Shown here: positions 11,161 to 21,769 of the stretch, one piece after another
How positions within the stretch are numbered: position 1 is the first letter of the stretch
How the letters are laid out: every line of letters begins with the position of its first letter
Origin: Mesorhabditis belari
Taxonomy: Eukaryota > Nematoda > Chromadorea > Rhabditida > Rhabditidae
Direction of reading: 5' to 3'
NCBI GenBank assembly: GCA_958450365.1
Contig: CAUEEP010000088.1
Coordinates: 1-64,000 of the forward strand
Length of the DNA stretch: 64,000 nucleotides
Notes under the pieces: generated by a model
The model's database searches: none
What the model saw: only the letters and a program-made list of their open reading frames with translations
Told to the model about the DNA's origin: nothing
Translations under genes and position numbers: made by a program

Positions 11161-11765
11161 TGATTCGGTTTTACAATGGAATGCCTTGAAAAACCTTGTG
11201 AAGCTTTTGAGCCATAACGTTTTCGGAGTCATAGATCTAAAAAAATCATTGTAATTTCCAGAATCGAGCCAAAATTTATGACCAAGATTAATTGGGAGTA
11301 AGTGAATCAAGCAAACGGTGATTCAGGATTCGAATGTGAAAGCTGTAAGTCTGATCTTGGCTTCATTGTAAAATGACTTGTTTCTGGAATCTTTTTCTTC
11401 TCGATCACACCAATCGTGTAACATTTGACTGTAGTGTAAGTTGACGCTTTTTCAGGAAAGTTTGATGTGTTATACCAATAGTGTAGCATTTCATTTTATT
11501 GTATTTATTCGTCACATATAATCACATTTTTCTTTTGATGAGCCAAACGTTTTCTTAATAGAAAAAAGTGTATAATCAATTTAAGTCGTAAGAGAATCCA
11601 AAAAGGTTGAAATACTTAAAAAAAGAGACACATAGCATGAAATTACACAGCATGATGATTAATAAAAGCGTTTGTCTAGGATACACGAATCCAAAATGAT
11701 GCAAATTCCAACCGAAAAGCGTGTGGAGGCCGATGAAAGTGAAGGATCTCGTAATCCTCCCGATG
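11161..11765 (-). pseudogene. orphan F-box 3' flank with tiny coding remnant
   Basis: 11161-11560 is a second minus-strand copy of the family 3' flank, next to the one at 10336. 11640-11765 continues into the last codons of a family gene: the reverse complement encodes the RSFTFIGLHTLF-type alternate-frame stretch opposite the conserved FHRPPHAF end. The rest of the gene is absent. Confidence 0.55.
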
Positions 11766-12480
11766 CGGTTCTTTTTGCGTTCTCTGAAATAAACAAGTTG
11801 TTGCCTAAAACGAGCGTTTATAACTTGCCAACCTAATACTAGGTTGATGAAAAAGAGATTAGATTTTTTAACAAACATTAAATTTAATCAAAATCCCTTT
11901 TAGATCACAATTTATTCCAAAAGATAGCAACATCTTTATCATAACACCCCCCTCAACCTTGCTTCCAGATTGCGGACCGCCTTTTCGAAGAACTATTAAT
12001 GATTTGGCTTAAATCGGAATTCGGTCGCCCATTTACAGACTACTTTTTCGCGATCGAATCCTCAAGAATTAATCAAAGACTTTATTGATTTTTAGATTGA
12101 TTCATTGATTTATTTATTTCACAATGCGTCTATTTTCCGCTTTTCATCTATTTCTTTTAGAAATCCATCACTTCCTCGTTGAATAACTCAGTGCCTCCAC
12201 GCGGTCATTCTTGAACAATGCACGAATTCGATGGTCGACGCAAGAGTTTATCGAGGGGACCGAAGTGAGAACGGGTAACATCGCTTTGATGGCTGCAGTT
12301 CACTTTCGAACCTAGAGATAAACTTTGGAAATGAAATTTTTGGCCTACTATTTTGTGTTCCAGGAAAATTTGGTGAAGCAAGAGTTTATGCGTCATCGCA
12401 TCGAGATATCGTCATCGAGATACTAGAGAAACTCTTTTTGTGATGGTCAAGTTGTGTAATTTCATGATCATGATATTTCA
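11766..12480. repeat. interspersed repeats shared with 57.3-58.8 kb
   Basis: 11870-12060 resembles 58590-58790 and 59520-59670. 12080-12390 resembles 57300-57380 plus 57630-57830 (marks: CACTTCCTCGTTGAATAACT and GAATTCGATGGTCGACGCAA). No recognised coding region. Confidence 0.5.
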
Positions 12481-13389
12481 CTATCGAATTTACACCTTCA
12501 TGGATTGATTTATGCTACTTTATGCTTTACCCGAAGCCTCACGGGCATGGTGGCGTATAATAAACTAGCCCAATAACCACAATTTTTAATTTTATTGATT
12601 ACACACTTTATTGATTAGGTTTCCCTTACTGATCAGTTAATTTTATGGCAAGATCCTTCTTCAAATCGACTTGTGCAGTTTTGTTTCAAATAACCTTAAA
12701 AGCTTACTAAAACTCCCTAAGACTATCCATAAAAACATCAAAAGTTTGATTCTAATCAATTCAACTCACGAAACCGGAAAATTTAACGAAGAGAGATTTA
12801 ACAGAATTTAACAGAAAATAAAATTTCCGCTTACTATTTTGTGTTTAAGGAAAATTCATGAAGCAAGAGTTTATGCAGCATCGCTGTGTCATATTCAAAT
12901 GCCCAAAAGCCTCATCGTTTGGCTCTGTAGTTTCAGTTGACACTTTTTAAGGAAAGTTCAATCTTTTATACCAATAGTGTAACATTTCATTGTATTGTAC
13001 AGTCTTAATTCGTCAGATACAATCACTTTTTTGTCTTAAAGCGGCAAACATTTCGCAGCGAATAAACTACCTAATCTAGATGTTAAATCTTAGAAGAATC
13101 AGAAAGGGCCACTTGTAATTGGAGCCACATTTTGCCCTCGGGTTTGCTGTCGGAATTAATCTTATTAGATTGATATACATAGATCAAACCTCATTGATTT
13201 GATTCAATTGGATAGATCGCATCGCTCAGTACAACACGTTGTGGTTGTCTGGGAGTCGCTTGCGAGAGTTGAGGGAGACTGGGTGGTGGTCGTTGTTGGG
13301 TGCACGGAGCCTCAATGACTTTTTGTGAAGATTGTGATGTTGTGTAATGATGAGGAATGTTCAATGATTTCTCAATGAAACCATTATAT
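12481..13389. other. no gene seen; AT-rich with one repeat fragment
   Basis: 12481-12830 shows nothing recognised. 12830-12930 resembles 57770-57870. 12935-13090 is another minus-strand F-box 3' flank fragment (TATACCAATAGTGTAACATT, then a TTCGCAGCGAATAAACTACC-type motif). 13090-13389 is unassigned. Confidence 0.4.
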
Positions 13390-13821
13390 CCTATCTTAAT
13401 GCACAGAAGTCGTGTGAAAACTCAGCTATTGACGCTTAATTCATACTTTGGGCGTAAATAACCAGGCACTTTTTTTGAAAAAACGGAGAGAGAAGAGATT
13501 ACTTACGCGCTTACTTTTATGTCATACAACAAGTAGCAATCAAAATATCATTTCTGAAATTTTCTCGTTTTGTTTTTTTTGTCGTCCATGGATCTTGTTT
13601 TTTGAAGTTGAATTGCTGACATTTGAAATTAACATAGGTACCCGTGATTTGGACAGTCTTATTGATTCTATCTTATCGAGAGCAGATGTGAAATTTTCAA
13701 AGAGAAGGCCAAATGTCAATTCAATTACGTTCGGGTCGCTTTGCTTTGGGCATTTTCGTCCTTTCTCGCCTTTAGTTCTCCAATAACCCAAATACATAAC
13801 TTTTTGGAAACAAAAAAATTG
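13390..13821 (+). repeat. 5' flank of F-box copy D
   Basis: Conserved upstream region: CTCAGCTATTGACGCTTAAT, the ACCCGTGATTTGGACAGTCT motif and an ACGTTCGGGTCGCTTTGCTT-type stretch. It runs to 1 base before the ATG. An open frame extends upstream of the ATG to 13741, but the first methionine conserved across the family is at 13822. Confidence 0.6.
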
Positions 13822-14787
13822 ATGACTTTCCAAAGCTTCCCTTCTTTGCCTTCTCTTCTCAAAACAAGGATTCTGAAGAAATTGAAGGCGTTTGAGGCAC
13901 TTCAATTGCTGCAAGTGAATCACGATCTGCGCTCATTCATCCTATTTTGCGGGCCAATCCTGTCAAATTTCCGGGATGTCGATGTGATCCTGTTTAACGC
14001 GAAAATAGACGAGAACAACCGACGAATTGTAGCAAGTGCGATTGGGATTCATATATTCTGTCCCCGTATCGCATCAGAAAATTACTTTTCCCTTTCTTTC
14101 GTGAGCGACCAGAGTATGTTCAGGGGAGGTGTGACCGTGCTAGTGAGTCCCCTTCAAGGGCGACTTCTTCGGAAGCTCGCACATTTCTCCAATTTCGAAA
14201 TACGCTGTTTTGATAAAAACAACACGAGTTCCGCAACATTTTATGTCCAGAGGTTTTTGCCGCTTAATAAGAGAAAGCTTTTGAACGACGTACACTTCCA
14301 ATTCAATAGAGATTCAAGCGTCGCTCGCTCGCTTCTCTCAATGTATAATGCGATCCAAGTGTGCAAAAGCGTGACAATCACTCTTCCATATGGCAATCGT
14401 GATGTTTCTGGTGACGTTAATCATGAAGTTCTGCGATTTATGGAGAATCGCTGGGCGCCCTGTGAGCACCTCTGTTTGGGCTTTCTTCCTTTTGAACTCA
14501 TCAAAGAAAAGCTTTTGTTAATGAAAGAAAATGTGCGGCTCAAACTATGGCACGTTAATTGGGAGAGTTTCGTGGATTGTGTGAAATTCTTCGTGAGGAG
14601 CAATCGTTTCAACGGTGGTCTTGAGATTAGGTTCTGGGGGAATCAAGTGAGGACGGGGGATCTGAGATACGAGCAACTCACTGCTATCCTTGAAGCTCAC
14701 ATTGCACTTGTTAAGAATGAAGTATTTGGGTTGGATGGATACGTGCTTTACTTTCATCGGCCTCCACGCTTTTCAAGGTCAAATTAA
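13822..14787 (+). CDS. F-box family protein, copy D (321 aa, shifted C-terminus)
   Basis: Predicted substrate-recruiting F-box protein. The start at 13822 (MTFQSFPSLPSLLKTRIL) is chosen because it is the methionine shared by all copies. An F-box-like helix set covers residues 5-45 (LPSLLKTRILKKLKAFEALQ). Conserved family blocks follow: SLLSMYNAIQVC, GNRDVSGDVNHEVLRFMENR, WESFVDCVKFFVRSNRFNGG and RTGDLRYEQLTAI. The variable block reads CPRIASENYFSLSFVSDQSM. A 2-base loss in the CCTCCACACGC stretch near 14763 shifts the frame after FHRPP, so the protein ends RFSRSN rather than in the usual 20-25 residue tail. AATAAA at 14989-14994. Whether it is functional is unclear. Confidence 0.75.
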   Translation: MTFQSFPSLPSLLKTRILKKLKAFEALQLLQVNHDLRSFILFCGPILSNFRDVDVILFNAKIDENNRRIVASAIGIHIFCPRIASENYFSLSFVSDQSMFRGGVTVLVSPLQGRLLRKLAHFSNFEIRCFDKNNTSSATFYVQRFLPLNKRKLLNDVHFQFNRDSSVARSLLSMYNAIQVCKSVTITLPYGNRDVSGDVNHEVLRFMENRWAPCEHLCLGFLPFELIKEKLLLMKENVRLKLWHVNWESFVDCVKFFVRSNRFNGGLEIRFWGNQVRTGDLRYEQLTAILEAHIALVKNEVFGLDGYVLYFHRPPRFSRSN

Positions 14788-15545
14788 CAGCTCCAGCAAT
14801 TCGTATGAATTAGAGAAATACTGTTTGTGATCACCAAGTTGTGTAATTTCATGATTAGTGTCTCATTTTTTTCAACTTTCTCATTTCAGCCTTTTCTGAT
14901 TCTCTTTAACATTTAGATTTAACATTTAGATTAGGTAGTTTATTCGCTTCGAAATGTTGGCCTCATAAAAATGTGATTATGTGTGAGGAATAAATAATGT
15001 AGAATACAATGAAATGTTGCACTATTGGTATAATATATCAAACTCTCCTTAAAGAGTGTCAACTTACACTACAGTCAAATCTTCCACTATCGGCGTGATC
15101 GAAAAGAGAAACCTTCCAAAAACAAGTCATTCTACAATGAAAAAAGACAAAATCCGACTGGCAACTTTAGATTGGCGTAACTATTCGTTTGGTTTCCTTA
15201 GTTTCATTTAGTTTCTTTTCTCAAACTTTTTTAGATTCTTGAAATCAGAATGGTTTCTGCAGATCTCTAACTCAAAAAAAAAGTCCCCAAAAAAAGTTAT
15301 GGTTCAAAAGCCTCGAAATCAAATCGAAAAGCGACTTTTCAAGCAAAGATGAAGAGTTTTTTCCTTCAATTTTTTGCATACCTCTTTGCCGATGTTATGA
15401 CACTCGTTTGCCTTTGTCTTTTCATTTTATTGACATTCTCACTGATCCAATCAAATGTGTCACTTTCTCGGCAGGTTAATGTTTTTCCAGGTTTTTCTCA
15501 GTGGCAAGTTCTACGAGGTTTATCATTAGGAAATTGGCTCAAGTA
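14788..15545 (+). repeat. F-box 3' flank, then unassigned sequence
   Basis: 14788-15330 is the family 3' flank (GGTAGTTTATTCGCTTCGAA, AATAAA, AACTCTCCTTAAAGAGTGTC, TTACACTACAGTCAAATCTT). 15349-15549 has a 66-codon hydrophobic frame (FLQFFAYLFADVMTLVCLCL) that might be a membrane segment. It is not conserved elsewhere in the window and is interrupted by the mariner element. Confidence 0.45.
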
Positions 15546-15548
15546 TTA

Positions 15549-16797
15549 GGTTGGCGACATTGAAATTTCGTTTCTGAACAACAACAAAATTTATTCGTAA
15601 AGACAAACTAGAAACAATTAACCAACAATATATTCCCCACAGCTATCAATAACATTTTTCTATCTTAGACGCAAATTATGGATACTCTCATGAAAGAATT
15701 GTGCGGGTTTTGATTGAAAGAAAGCAGAGAACCACTTTTTGATGTCCTCCATGTTCTGGAACTTGTGGCTTTCGAGTGAATGCCGCGTACTTGGTAGAAA
15801 TGGTAGTCAGTCGGGGCAATATCTGGACTATAAGGCGGATGAACTAGAAGTTCCCAACCCAATTGCTCAGTCTTCTCTTGCGGAATTTTGGCAACGTGAG
15901 GACGGGCATTGTCTTGCAAAAATCGCACCGTTGTCGGATCGACTCCTTTTGAGCGAAGAACCGCGTCCACGTGATCTGGTTGTTGAACGTAAAGATTTGC
16001 ATCAACAGTCAAAAATTAACACTTCGAAATGAACCAGACCTCGGGTATTCCACCAAACCGACAGCATAACTTTCTTTCCGTGAAAATCGAGTTTAGGTAT
16101 TGGCTTTGGAATATCACCCAGGTCGAGCCATTATCTTATCCTTGTAATATTGTCATAATGAATCCATTTCTTATTAGAAGTTAAAATTGCATCCCAAAAT
16201 CCACTATTCTTGGAAATTCGAAGCAAATTTGCTGAACAAAGAACTCTGATGGCTTTTCTTGCATCGCTTAGTGAATACGGAATCCATTTTCCAGCTTTAT
16301 TGAGCTTGCCCAATTCATGCAAATGGTTTTCGATTGTTTTATGATCACAATTAAAATATTGCGCAAGTTCACGTGTAGTCTTTGTCGGATCTATTCGATT
16401 ATCTGCTTCAAACCGTCGTTTTCCACAGCCTGTGAGCGGTGTCTTTGTTCCAGATCTTCCAGACTTCCGTCACTCTTTCGAAATCGTTTGAACCAATTTT
16501 GACATTGATGAACAGTGATAAAATCTTTCTCAAATACGTTACAAATGGATTCATGCGATTCAGTTGCTGTTTTTTCATGTTTGAAATCGTACAGAAACAA
16601 ATGCGAAGTATTTATTTGAGGTCGTCTAGCATCACCAAGATCTTTTTATTATAATTCTTCAACTGGAAATAAAGAAAAGACGCGTAATAAAGCACAATAA
16701 TTATATCTTTAAAACAGAAGAGATTGCGGTGGCAATAGTATCCACAGTGTTAAAATCCATAAAGAGAAACGCAAACGAAATTTCAATGTCGCCAACC
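15549..16797 (-). mobile_element. mariner transposon, 1.25 kb
   Basis: Inverted terminal repeats start GGTTGGCGACATTGAAATTTCG at 15549 and its exact reverse complement ends at 16797. TA lies on both sides (15547-15548, 16798-16799). Length and the TTAGGTTGG tip are typical of mariner. It carries a broken transposase on the minus strand. The perfectly matching ends suggest a recent insertion. Confidence 0.9.
15665..16640 (-). pseudogene. mariner transposase (DD34D type), frameshifted
   Basis: N-terminal helix-turn-helix region in one frame (16600-16391: NVFEKDFITVHQCQNWFKRF, then GSLEDLEQRHRS). The first-aspartate region is decayed (16322-16131). The end is in a third frame (16012-15665) with the second-aspartate motif VRFLQDNARPHVAK and the third, HPPYSPDIAPTDYHFY. 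The spacing fits mariner DD34D. Frame breaks near 16380 and 16100 inactivate it. Confidence 0.85.
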
Positions 16798-16799
16798 TA

Positions 16800-17510
16800 A
16801 CACAATAATTTATTACAGCTTTGGAGCTAGAACATTTCTGACTCTAACTCTAGTTCTAGAAACTGCTCCAGCTACAGTAGCCCGACAGAGATCCGCCCTA
16901 AAGCATCTCACAGTAACCGCCTGATATCCGTGGCTGATAGTCTCGAATTCCTTCAGGACCCAATTTTTCTAAAAACCGAAGAGATCGAGAATCCTTCCAC
17001 GTCTATGCGCTTCGACCTCATTTTTGTCTATCATTTTCCCATATTCTTTTGCCTTTTCTGCTTTTCTTTGCCATTCACCAATTCCTTTACACCGAGAAAT
17101 GGTGAAATTGCACATCGATATGGCGTTATTGTTCCTCTTGAACGACAAGGCACTTTTTCACTTTGAGAATTGACACGTACTTGGCTCAAATATCTGGTCT
17201 ACTATCCTCGATAGAAGTATAAAAAAGGTGTTTTATTTCAATATCCCGATTCAAAACGTGAAAATCGTTTGTGGCTCGTCCTTACCGTTTTCTGGAGCTG
17301 AGAACCCGGTTTGCAATGGAAAATCGAGTTTTTCGCGGTTTGGAGCGATAACTTTTTCTGGGTTAGAGATCTAAAAAAACCATTCTGATTTCAAGAATCT
17401 TGTCCACGCAGGCGCATCTTATTTATTTCACAATGCGTCTATTTTTCTCCTTTCATCTATTTCTTTTAGATGTCCACCATAATGCTCCCACCATCGAATT
17501 TGACCGCTGG
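16800..17510. repeat. interspersed repeats, no gene
   Basis: 16920-17340 matches 56230-56390 and the repeat unit at 56570-56800 in inverted orientation (marks: GAGAATCCTTCCACGTCTATG, AGTGAAAAAGTGCCTTGT inverse, AAACCGGGTTCTCAGCTC inverse). 17400-17470 matches the CACAATGCGTCTATTTT repeat of 12110 and 57310. Confidence 0.45.
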
Positions 17511-17691
17511 TTTAACGTATTTGAGCTTATAACCTTATTGTTGTTATCTTATTGAGAGCAGATGTGTAATTCGCAAAGAGAAGGCAAAATAGGAAGCCAG
17601 TTACGCTCTGCTATGCTTTGGGCATTTTCGCCCCTTCAGCATTTTCTCTAATCATCCAAATGCATAACTTTTTGCCTAACAAAAGAAATTG
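17511..17691 (+). repeat. 5' flank of F-box copy E
   Basis: Shortened version of the family 5' flank (TATCTTATTGAGAGCAGATG, then the GCATTTTCGCCCCTTCAGC region and CATCCAAATGCATAAC). It differs from the flank of the near-identical coding copy N at 59929. Confidence 0.6.
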
Positions 17692-18708
17692 ATGTCTTTC
17701 CAAAGCTTCCCTTCTTTGCCGTCTCTTCTCAAAACACGGATTCTGCATAAATTGAAGGCGTTTGAAGCACTTCAATTGCTGAAAGTGAATCACGATCTGC
17801 GCTTATTCGTCCTATTTTGCGGGCCAATCTCGTCAAATTTCGAACGTCTTGCAGTGCTACTCTTTGACGCGAAAGTAGATGAGGACAGCGGACGAATTAT
17901 GGCAAGTGCGATTGGCGTTCATATTTTATATCACAGCATATCACAAGAAGATAACTTCGGGCTTTCTTTCGTCAGCTACAAGTTCTTGTCCGGAAGAGGT
18001 ATGACCGTGCGAGTAAATCCCCTTCACGGGCGACTTTTTCGAAAGCTCGCACATTTCGCGAATTTGGAAATACGCTGTATTGAAAAAGGATTTAATTTCC
18101 CAAAATTTGATGTCCAGAAGTTTTTGCCGCTCAATAAGGGAAAGCCTTTGGACCACGTACTCTTCGAATTCAATAGAGATTCAAGCGTCACTCGCTCGCT
18201 TCTCTCAATGTATAATGCGATCCAAGTGTGCAAAAGAGTGACAATCATTTTTCCACGTGACAATCGTGCCGTTTCTGGTGACTTTAATCGCGAAACTCTG
18301 CGATTTATGGAGAATCGCTGGGCGCTCTGTGAATGTCTCTATTTGCACTATCTTCCTTTTGACCTTTACAAAGAACATCTCTCGTTAATGAAAGAAAATG
18401 TGCAGCTCACACTATTGCACGATAATTGGGATAGTTTCGTGGATTGTGTGAAATTCTTCGTGAGGAGCAATCGTTTTCATGCTTATCTTCGCATTTATCT
18501 CGATGGGAATCACGTGAGGAGGGGGGATCTGAGATACGAGCAACTCACTTCAATCTTCCTTCAAGCTCGCATGCTGCTCGTTAAGAGGGAAGCATTTGGG
18601 AGGAGGGGAGCTCGCGAAAGACTCGTCTTTAATCGGCCTCCACACGCTTTTTACTATCGAATTGACCTGTGCAAAGGTTGCTGTACTCTAAAGAAATTAT
18701 TTTCTTGA
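17692..18708 (+). CDS. F-box family protein, copy E (338 aa)
   Basis: Intact single-exon gene; start ATG at 17692. Residues 5-45 form an F-box-like segment (LPSLLKTRILHKLKAFEALQ), which in other proteins binds Skp1 in SCF ubiquitin ligases. Residues 82-108 are the variable block (SISQEDNFGLSFVSYKFLSG). Conserved blocks: 111-120 LHGRLFRKLA, 138-150 KFDVQKFLPLNKG, 164-175 SSVTRSLLSMYN, 195-212 SGDFNRETLRFMENRWAL, 246-262 around FVDCVKFFVRSN, 277-290 RGDLRYEQLTSIF, 314-320 NRPPHAF. The function of the C-terminal 290 residues is unknown. No signal peptide or membrane segment. AATAAA at 18851-18856. Nearly identical protein to copy N on the opposite strand. Confidence 0.85.
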   Translation: MSFQSFPSLPSLLKTRILHKLKAFEALQLLKVNHDLRLFVLFCGPISSNFERLAVLLFDAKVDEDSGRIMASAIGVHILYHSISQEDNFGLSFVSYKFLSGRGMTVRVNPLHGRLFRKLAHFANLEIRCIEKGFNFPKFDVQKFLPLNKGKPLDHVLFEFNRDSSVTRSLLSMYNAIQVCKRVTIIFPRDNRAVSGDFNRETLRFMENRWALCECLYLHYLPFDLYKEHLSLMKENVQLTLLHDNWDSFVDCVKFFVRSNRFHAYLRIYLDGNHVRRGDLRYEQLTSIFLQARMLLVKREAFGRRGARERLVFNRPPHAFYYRIDLCKGCCTLKKLFS

Positions 18709-18858
18709 TGGTCAGATTGTGCAATTTCATGATATATTTCTCATTTTCTCAAGTTTCTCATTTCAGCCTTTTCTGATTACTATTTGACATCTAGATCCTT
18801 AAAGTTTATTCACTGAACAAAAATGTGATTTTTAGGGCGAATATGTGACGAATAAATA
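18709..18858 (+). repeat. F-box 3' flank of copy E, cut by a transposon
   Basis: Family 3' flank up to the poly(A) signal, where the next element has inserted at a TA. Confidence 0.6.
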
Positions 18859-19775
18859 CACGGTGACCAGAAATAACGTTGCGGGATTTTCGGCAGCCTA
18901 AAATCCTCAAAATTTCAATTTTGGGAGACGAATTTATTTTTAACCTATTCTCTGTGATTGTTTTTATTAGTTTCTTTGTTGTTTTACTTTGTTTCAAGTT
19001 TATTCATTTTTTTATAGGATGACAAACAAGGGATATGCCATTCTGGAGCTTCATCGTCAAGGTCAATGCGTGAGTGCGATTGCGCGATTGCTACGTGTTT
19101 CTCATCAGCTTGTCTCAAAAGCGATTAAGCGATGCAAGGAGCTTGGCAACGATGGAGATCGTTTAGGGAGAGGCAGAAAAAGAACAGTCAACACCTCCAG
19201 AAATCGCAAAGTGATTCAGAAGCGCGTGGCCCAGAATCCACAGGTCTCAATGAGAAAGATCCCTCGACAGATGGGGATCGCTCGCGAATCGGTTCGACTT
19301 ATGGCCAAAAATGAGCTCAATCTTCACCCTTACAAGCTCAAGCAAGAGCCACAACTCGACGACGAAAAAACGCGAGTTCGACTCGAAAGATGTCGAGGGC
19401 TTTTTAAGCGGGCCGCAACTTCACACTGGGAGCGAATCCTGTTTTTTGACGAGAAGCTCTTCTTGGTGGAGCAAAGCTAGAACCACCAAAACGATCGGAT
19501 TTGGTCAACGTCCTCTCCAGGCAGCTCTGCCATTGTTCAACACCGACAAAATCCCAAATCGGTCATGGTATGGGCCGGAATCTGCGCAACCGGCAAAACT
19601 CTTCTCATTTTCATCGATTCTGGGGTAAGAATCAATAAGGATGTGTACCAAAAATAGATTCTTGAGGATGTTTTGCTTCCATGGGCTCAACAGCATTTTG
19701 GTAACGGATTTTAGACCTTCCAACAAGACTCCGCTCCTTCCATCGAGCCAAATCCACACAGGACTGGTGTAGGAC
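18859..19775 (+). mobile_element. IS630/Tc1/mariner-type transposon, 3' truncated
   Basis: The left end CACGGTGACCAGAAATAACG follows TA at 18857-18858. The sequence carries a transposase frame from 19019. The right end is missing: similarity stops near 19775, where an inverted F-box fragment begins, so the element was truncated by rearrangement. Confidence 0.75.
19019..19775 (+). pseudogene. Tc1/mariner-superfamily transposase, truncated
   Basis: The start MTNKGYAILELHRQGQCVSA is at 19019, directly after a pyrimidine-rich leader. The N-terminus has paired helix-turn-helix signals (VSAIARLLRVSHQLVSKAIK, then SMRKIPRQMGIARESVRLM) and the basic linker RLGRGRKRTVNT. The first catalytic aspartate lies in ERILFFDEKLFLVEQ. 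A frameshift follows near 19478. The second aspartate region is TFQQDSAPSHRA (about 19715-19750) in another frame. The third is absent. The type, with an RGRKR linker and FTDEKLF-like motif, is common in nematodes. Confidence 0.8.
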
Positions 19776-19777
19776 AA

Positions 19778-19935
19778 ACTTTCTTTTGATCAGGTCGAAA
19801 GGAAGAAATTGCAAACAGAGACACTCACAGAGTGCCCAGCGATTCTCCATAAATCGCAAAAACTCACGATTAACGTCACCAGAAACATCACGATTGCCAC
19901 GTGGAAACATGATTCTCACCCTTTTCCTCATCGGA
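19778..19935 (-). pseudogene. F-box family fragment F
   Basis: On the minus strand 19931-19780 reads RVRIMFPRGNRDVSGDVNRE then FLRFMENRWALCECLCLQF, the central block of the family, with no further coding on either side. It is joined to the transposon truncation point. Confidence 0.8.
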
Positions 19936-20340
19936 TCACTGTTTAACGTAACAGCTACTGTATTTCTTTCGGTCTCAATATCCCGTATTACCGTAGTCCT
20001 AAATTTTGGTACAGTTTTTGGCCTGCAGAAATTTATGGCCGTAGACTCTTAGCTTTAGGAAGGGATCGAGAAGGAAAAATTCCTTTTTTATTTGAGACAA
20101 ACTTTGGCACTCCATTGATGAGAAATCCGGGGACATCACACGCTTCATAAGTCGTCAGTGAAGTCAGTGAATGAATAGTTGTAGCCAGACTAAAAGACGT
20201 ACGAGCCAAGTATACCTATATTTGATCCATAACTTTTTCTGGGTTAAAGAGCTAAAAAAATAATTGTAATTTCCAGAATCCAGCCAAAAATTGTGACAAA
20301 AAAATCAATTGGGAGTAAGGAAATCAAGCGAATTTTTGGA
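19936..20340. repeat. copy of repeat R1
   Basis: Same sequence class as 8690-9010 and 37600-37860 (TTTCTTTCGGTCTCAATATCCCG, a TGCAGAAATTTATGGCCGTA stretch, AGTCAGTGAATGAATAGTTG), ending in the AACTTTTTCTGGGTTAAAGAG stretch of the F-box 3' flank. Confidence 0.5.
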
Positions 20341-20980
20341 TAGGCCTACCCCCAATTTCTGATATGATAACTGTCGATCACACTCATTTCTGGAGAAAAA
20401 GAAGGTACACAACTGTAATAGTGTTAAAATTTGATAGCGGTTTATGATATTTTTGTATTGTTCTTTTTGTCGATAAATTGCTTTTGGTGTAGTGTCTATT
20501 TTTTGAAAGCGCGTTGATTTTGAGAGCGAAGAGATACTTCCAGTATCAATTTAGCCAAATCAGATAAAACCACGGAATTGAGCGATACAGTAGTACGAGC
20601 CCGAAAATGTTAGTGCCAGACTCTTGATGCTAGCTAGTTGACTTTGCATCAAGCAAATTCATAGGTCTCAAGGTCAAGCAGCTGCCCGTTTTGAGTGATG
20701 GTTTCCTTCTTATTCCTCGCTGTTGAGTGGGAGAGAATTTGAAAGCTTCATTTTGAAAGATTTATGAATAATCTCTTAGACTTGCAAGGCTTACAGATTT
20801 GCAAAACTACTCTAATCAAATTCGTTTTTGAAGTGTATGTTAATTTTATGCCACTTTACGCCATTTTATGCTAATTTCTTTGTTATTTTGTTTGTTATCA
20901 TGTCATAATACTTTTTGTAAAGTTAGAATAGAGCGGATTCGAGTAGTTAAACATGAAAAGATTAGAAGGTCCAGACGACT
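20341..20980. other. no recognised gene
   Basis: AT-rich sequence with no paralogue seen in the window and no convincing frame. Confidence 0.4.
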
Positions 20981-21420
20981 TCAGCAATGGATCAGATGGT
21001 CTCCGTCTCCGTTTGCTGTAGTTCTGATCCGACATCCCTTTTTATTCCATAGACTCCCGCGGCATCACCTCGAAAGGCCGGAGCTTTTTGCCATCTGCTC
21101 GAGCGGTCAACCTGGCCGAGACGTTCATTTGGTCGTAGCTACGAGTGAGAACAGCAACTTTCTTCGCTCCAATCGATTCGATACACTTGCTCATTGCGCA
21201 TCCAACCACACTGCTGTCTCATCCCAAGCAAAGACGAGCTTGAAATTTCCACCGTCGATTGTTTTGTTTGTCAACAGGATGTGGTTGACGATGGCCTTCT
21301 CGAATTAGCCTGCCACCTTTTGACATGTAGTCGTTGTAGCATGGAGAATTGGTGCCGCTTCAAGAATGACTCCATCCATCCGTGGCTTCTCTTGAAAGGA
21401 ATCGATGCATCAGCAAATCG
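20981..21420 (-). pseudogene. pogo/Tc5-like transposase remnant, copy 1
   Basis: Minus-strand frames give, in order, a CENP-B-type DNA-binding segment SIPFKRSHGWMESFLKRHQF (about 21410-21350), the first catalytic region FAWDETAVWLDA (about 21225-21190; pogo proteins have MDET.LWFD here), and AKKVAVLTRSYDQMNV followed by ADGKKLRPFEVMPRE (about 21150-21045; pogo proteins read ADG.KLPP here). These lie in different frames with stops at about 21283 and 21190, so it is a dead DNA transposon gene. A second copy with the same breaks is at 59010-59345. Confidence 0.7.
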
Positions 21421-21769
21421 ACTCGCTGCCCCTCGATGCATCAGCGAATCGATTCGACTTTCGATCGAAGCAAATGGTAATCTGAGGGTGCTAGGTCTAG
21501 GGTGTAAGCTAAACCCCTCTAGTCCGAGACACTGTGGTTCCAATTGACTTGCCCAGGCGACTTGGACCTGGTCCTAACTTGGCTCCTTCGTCTGACCTCG
21601 CTGAACTCTGGTATGGAGGCGGGAAAATTCCAAGCCGAACCAATTCCATAGCTAAAAGGTAGCTAAAATGAGAAATAATCTTTATTGATATCATTCCGTT
21701 TTCCGGCTTTTCATTTACATGTAATACATATTTTGCTGACATTTAAAATTAAAAAAAGAACGCGTGATT
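21421..21769. repeat. interspersed repeat shared with 61.2-61.45 kb
   Basis: 21490-21670 matches 61250-61450 in inverted orientation (marks: TCCAATTGACTTGCCCAGG, TTCCATAGCTAAAAGGTAGC). A short part also matches 57960-58010. No coding evidence. Confidence 0.45.

Noticed and set aside
15349..15549. Hydrophobic 66-codon frame as a membrane protein
   Set aside because: AT-rich low-complexity codons, no start context and no paralogue; probably chance.
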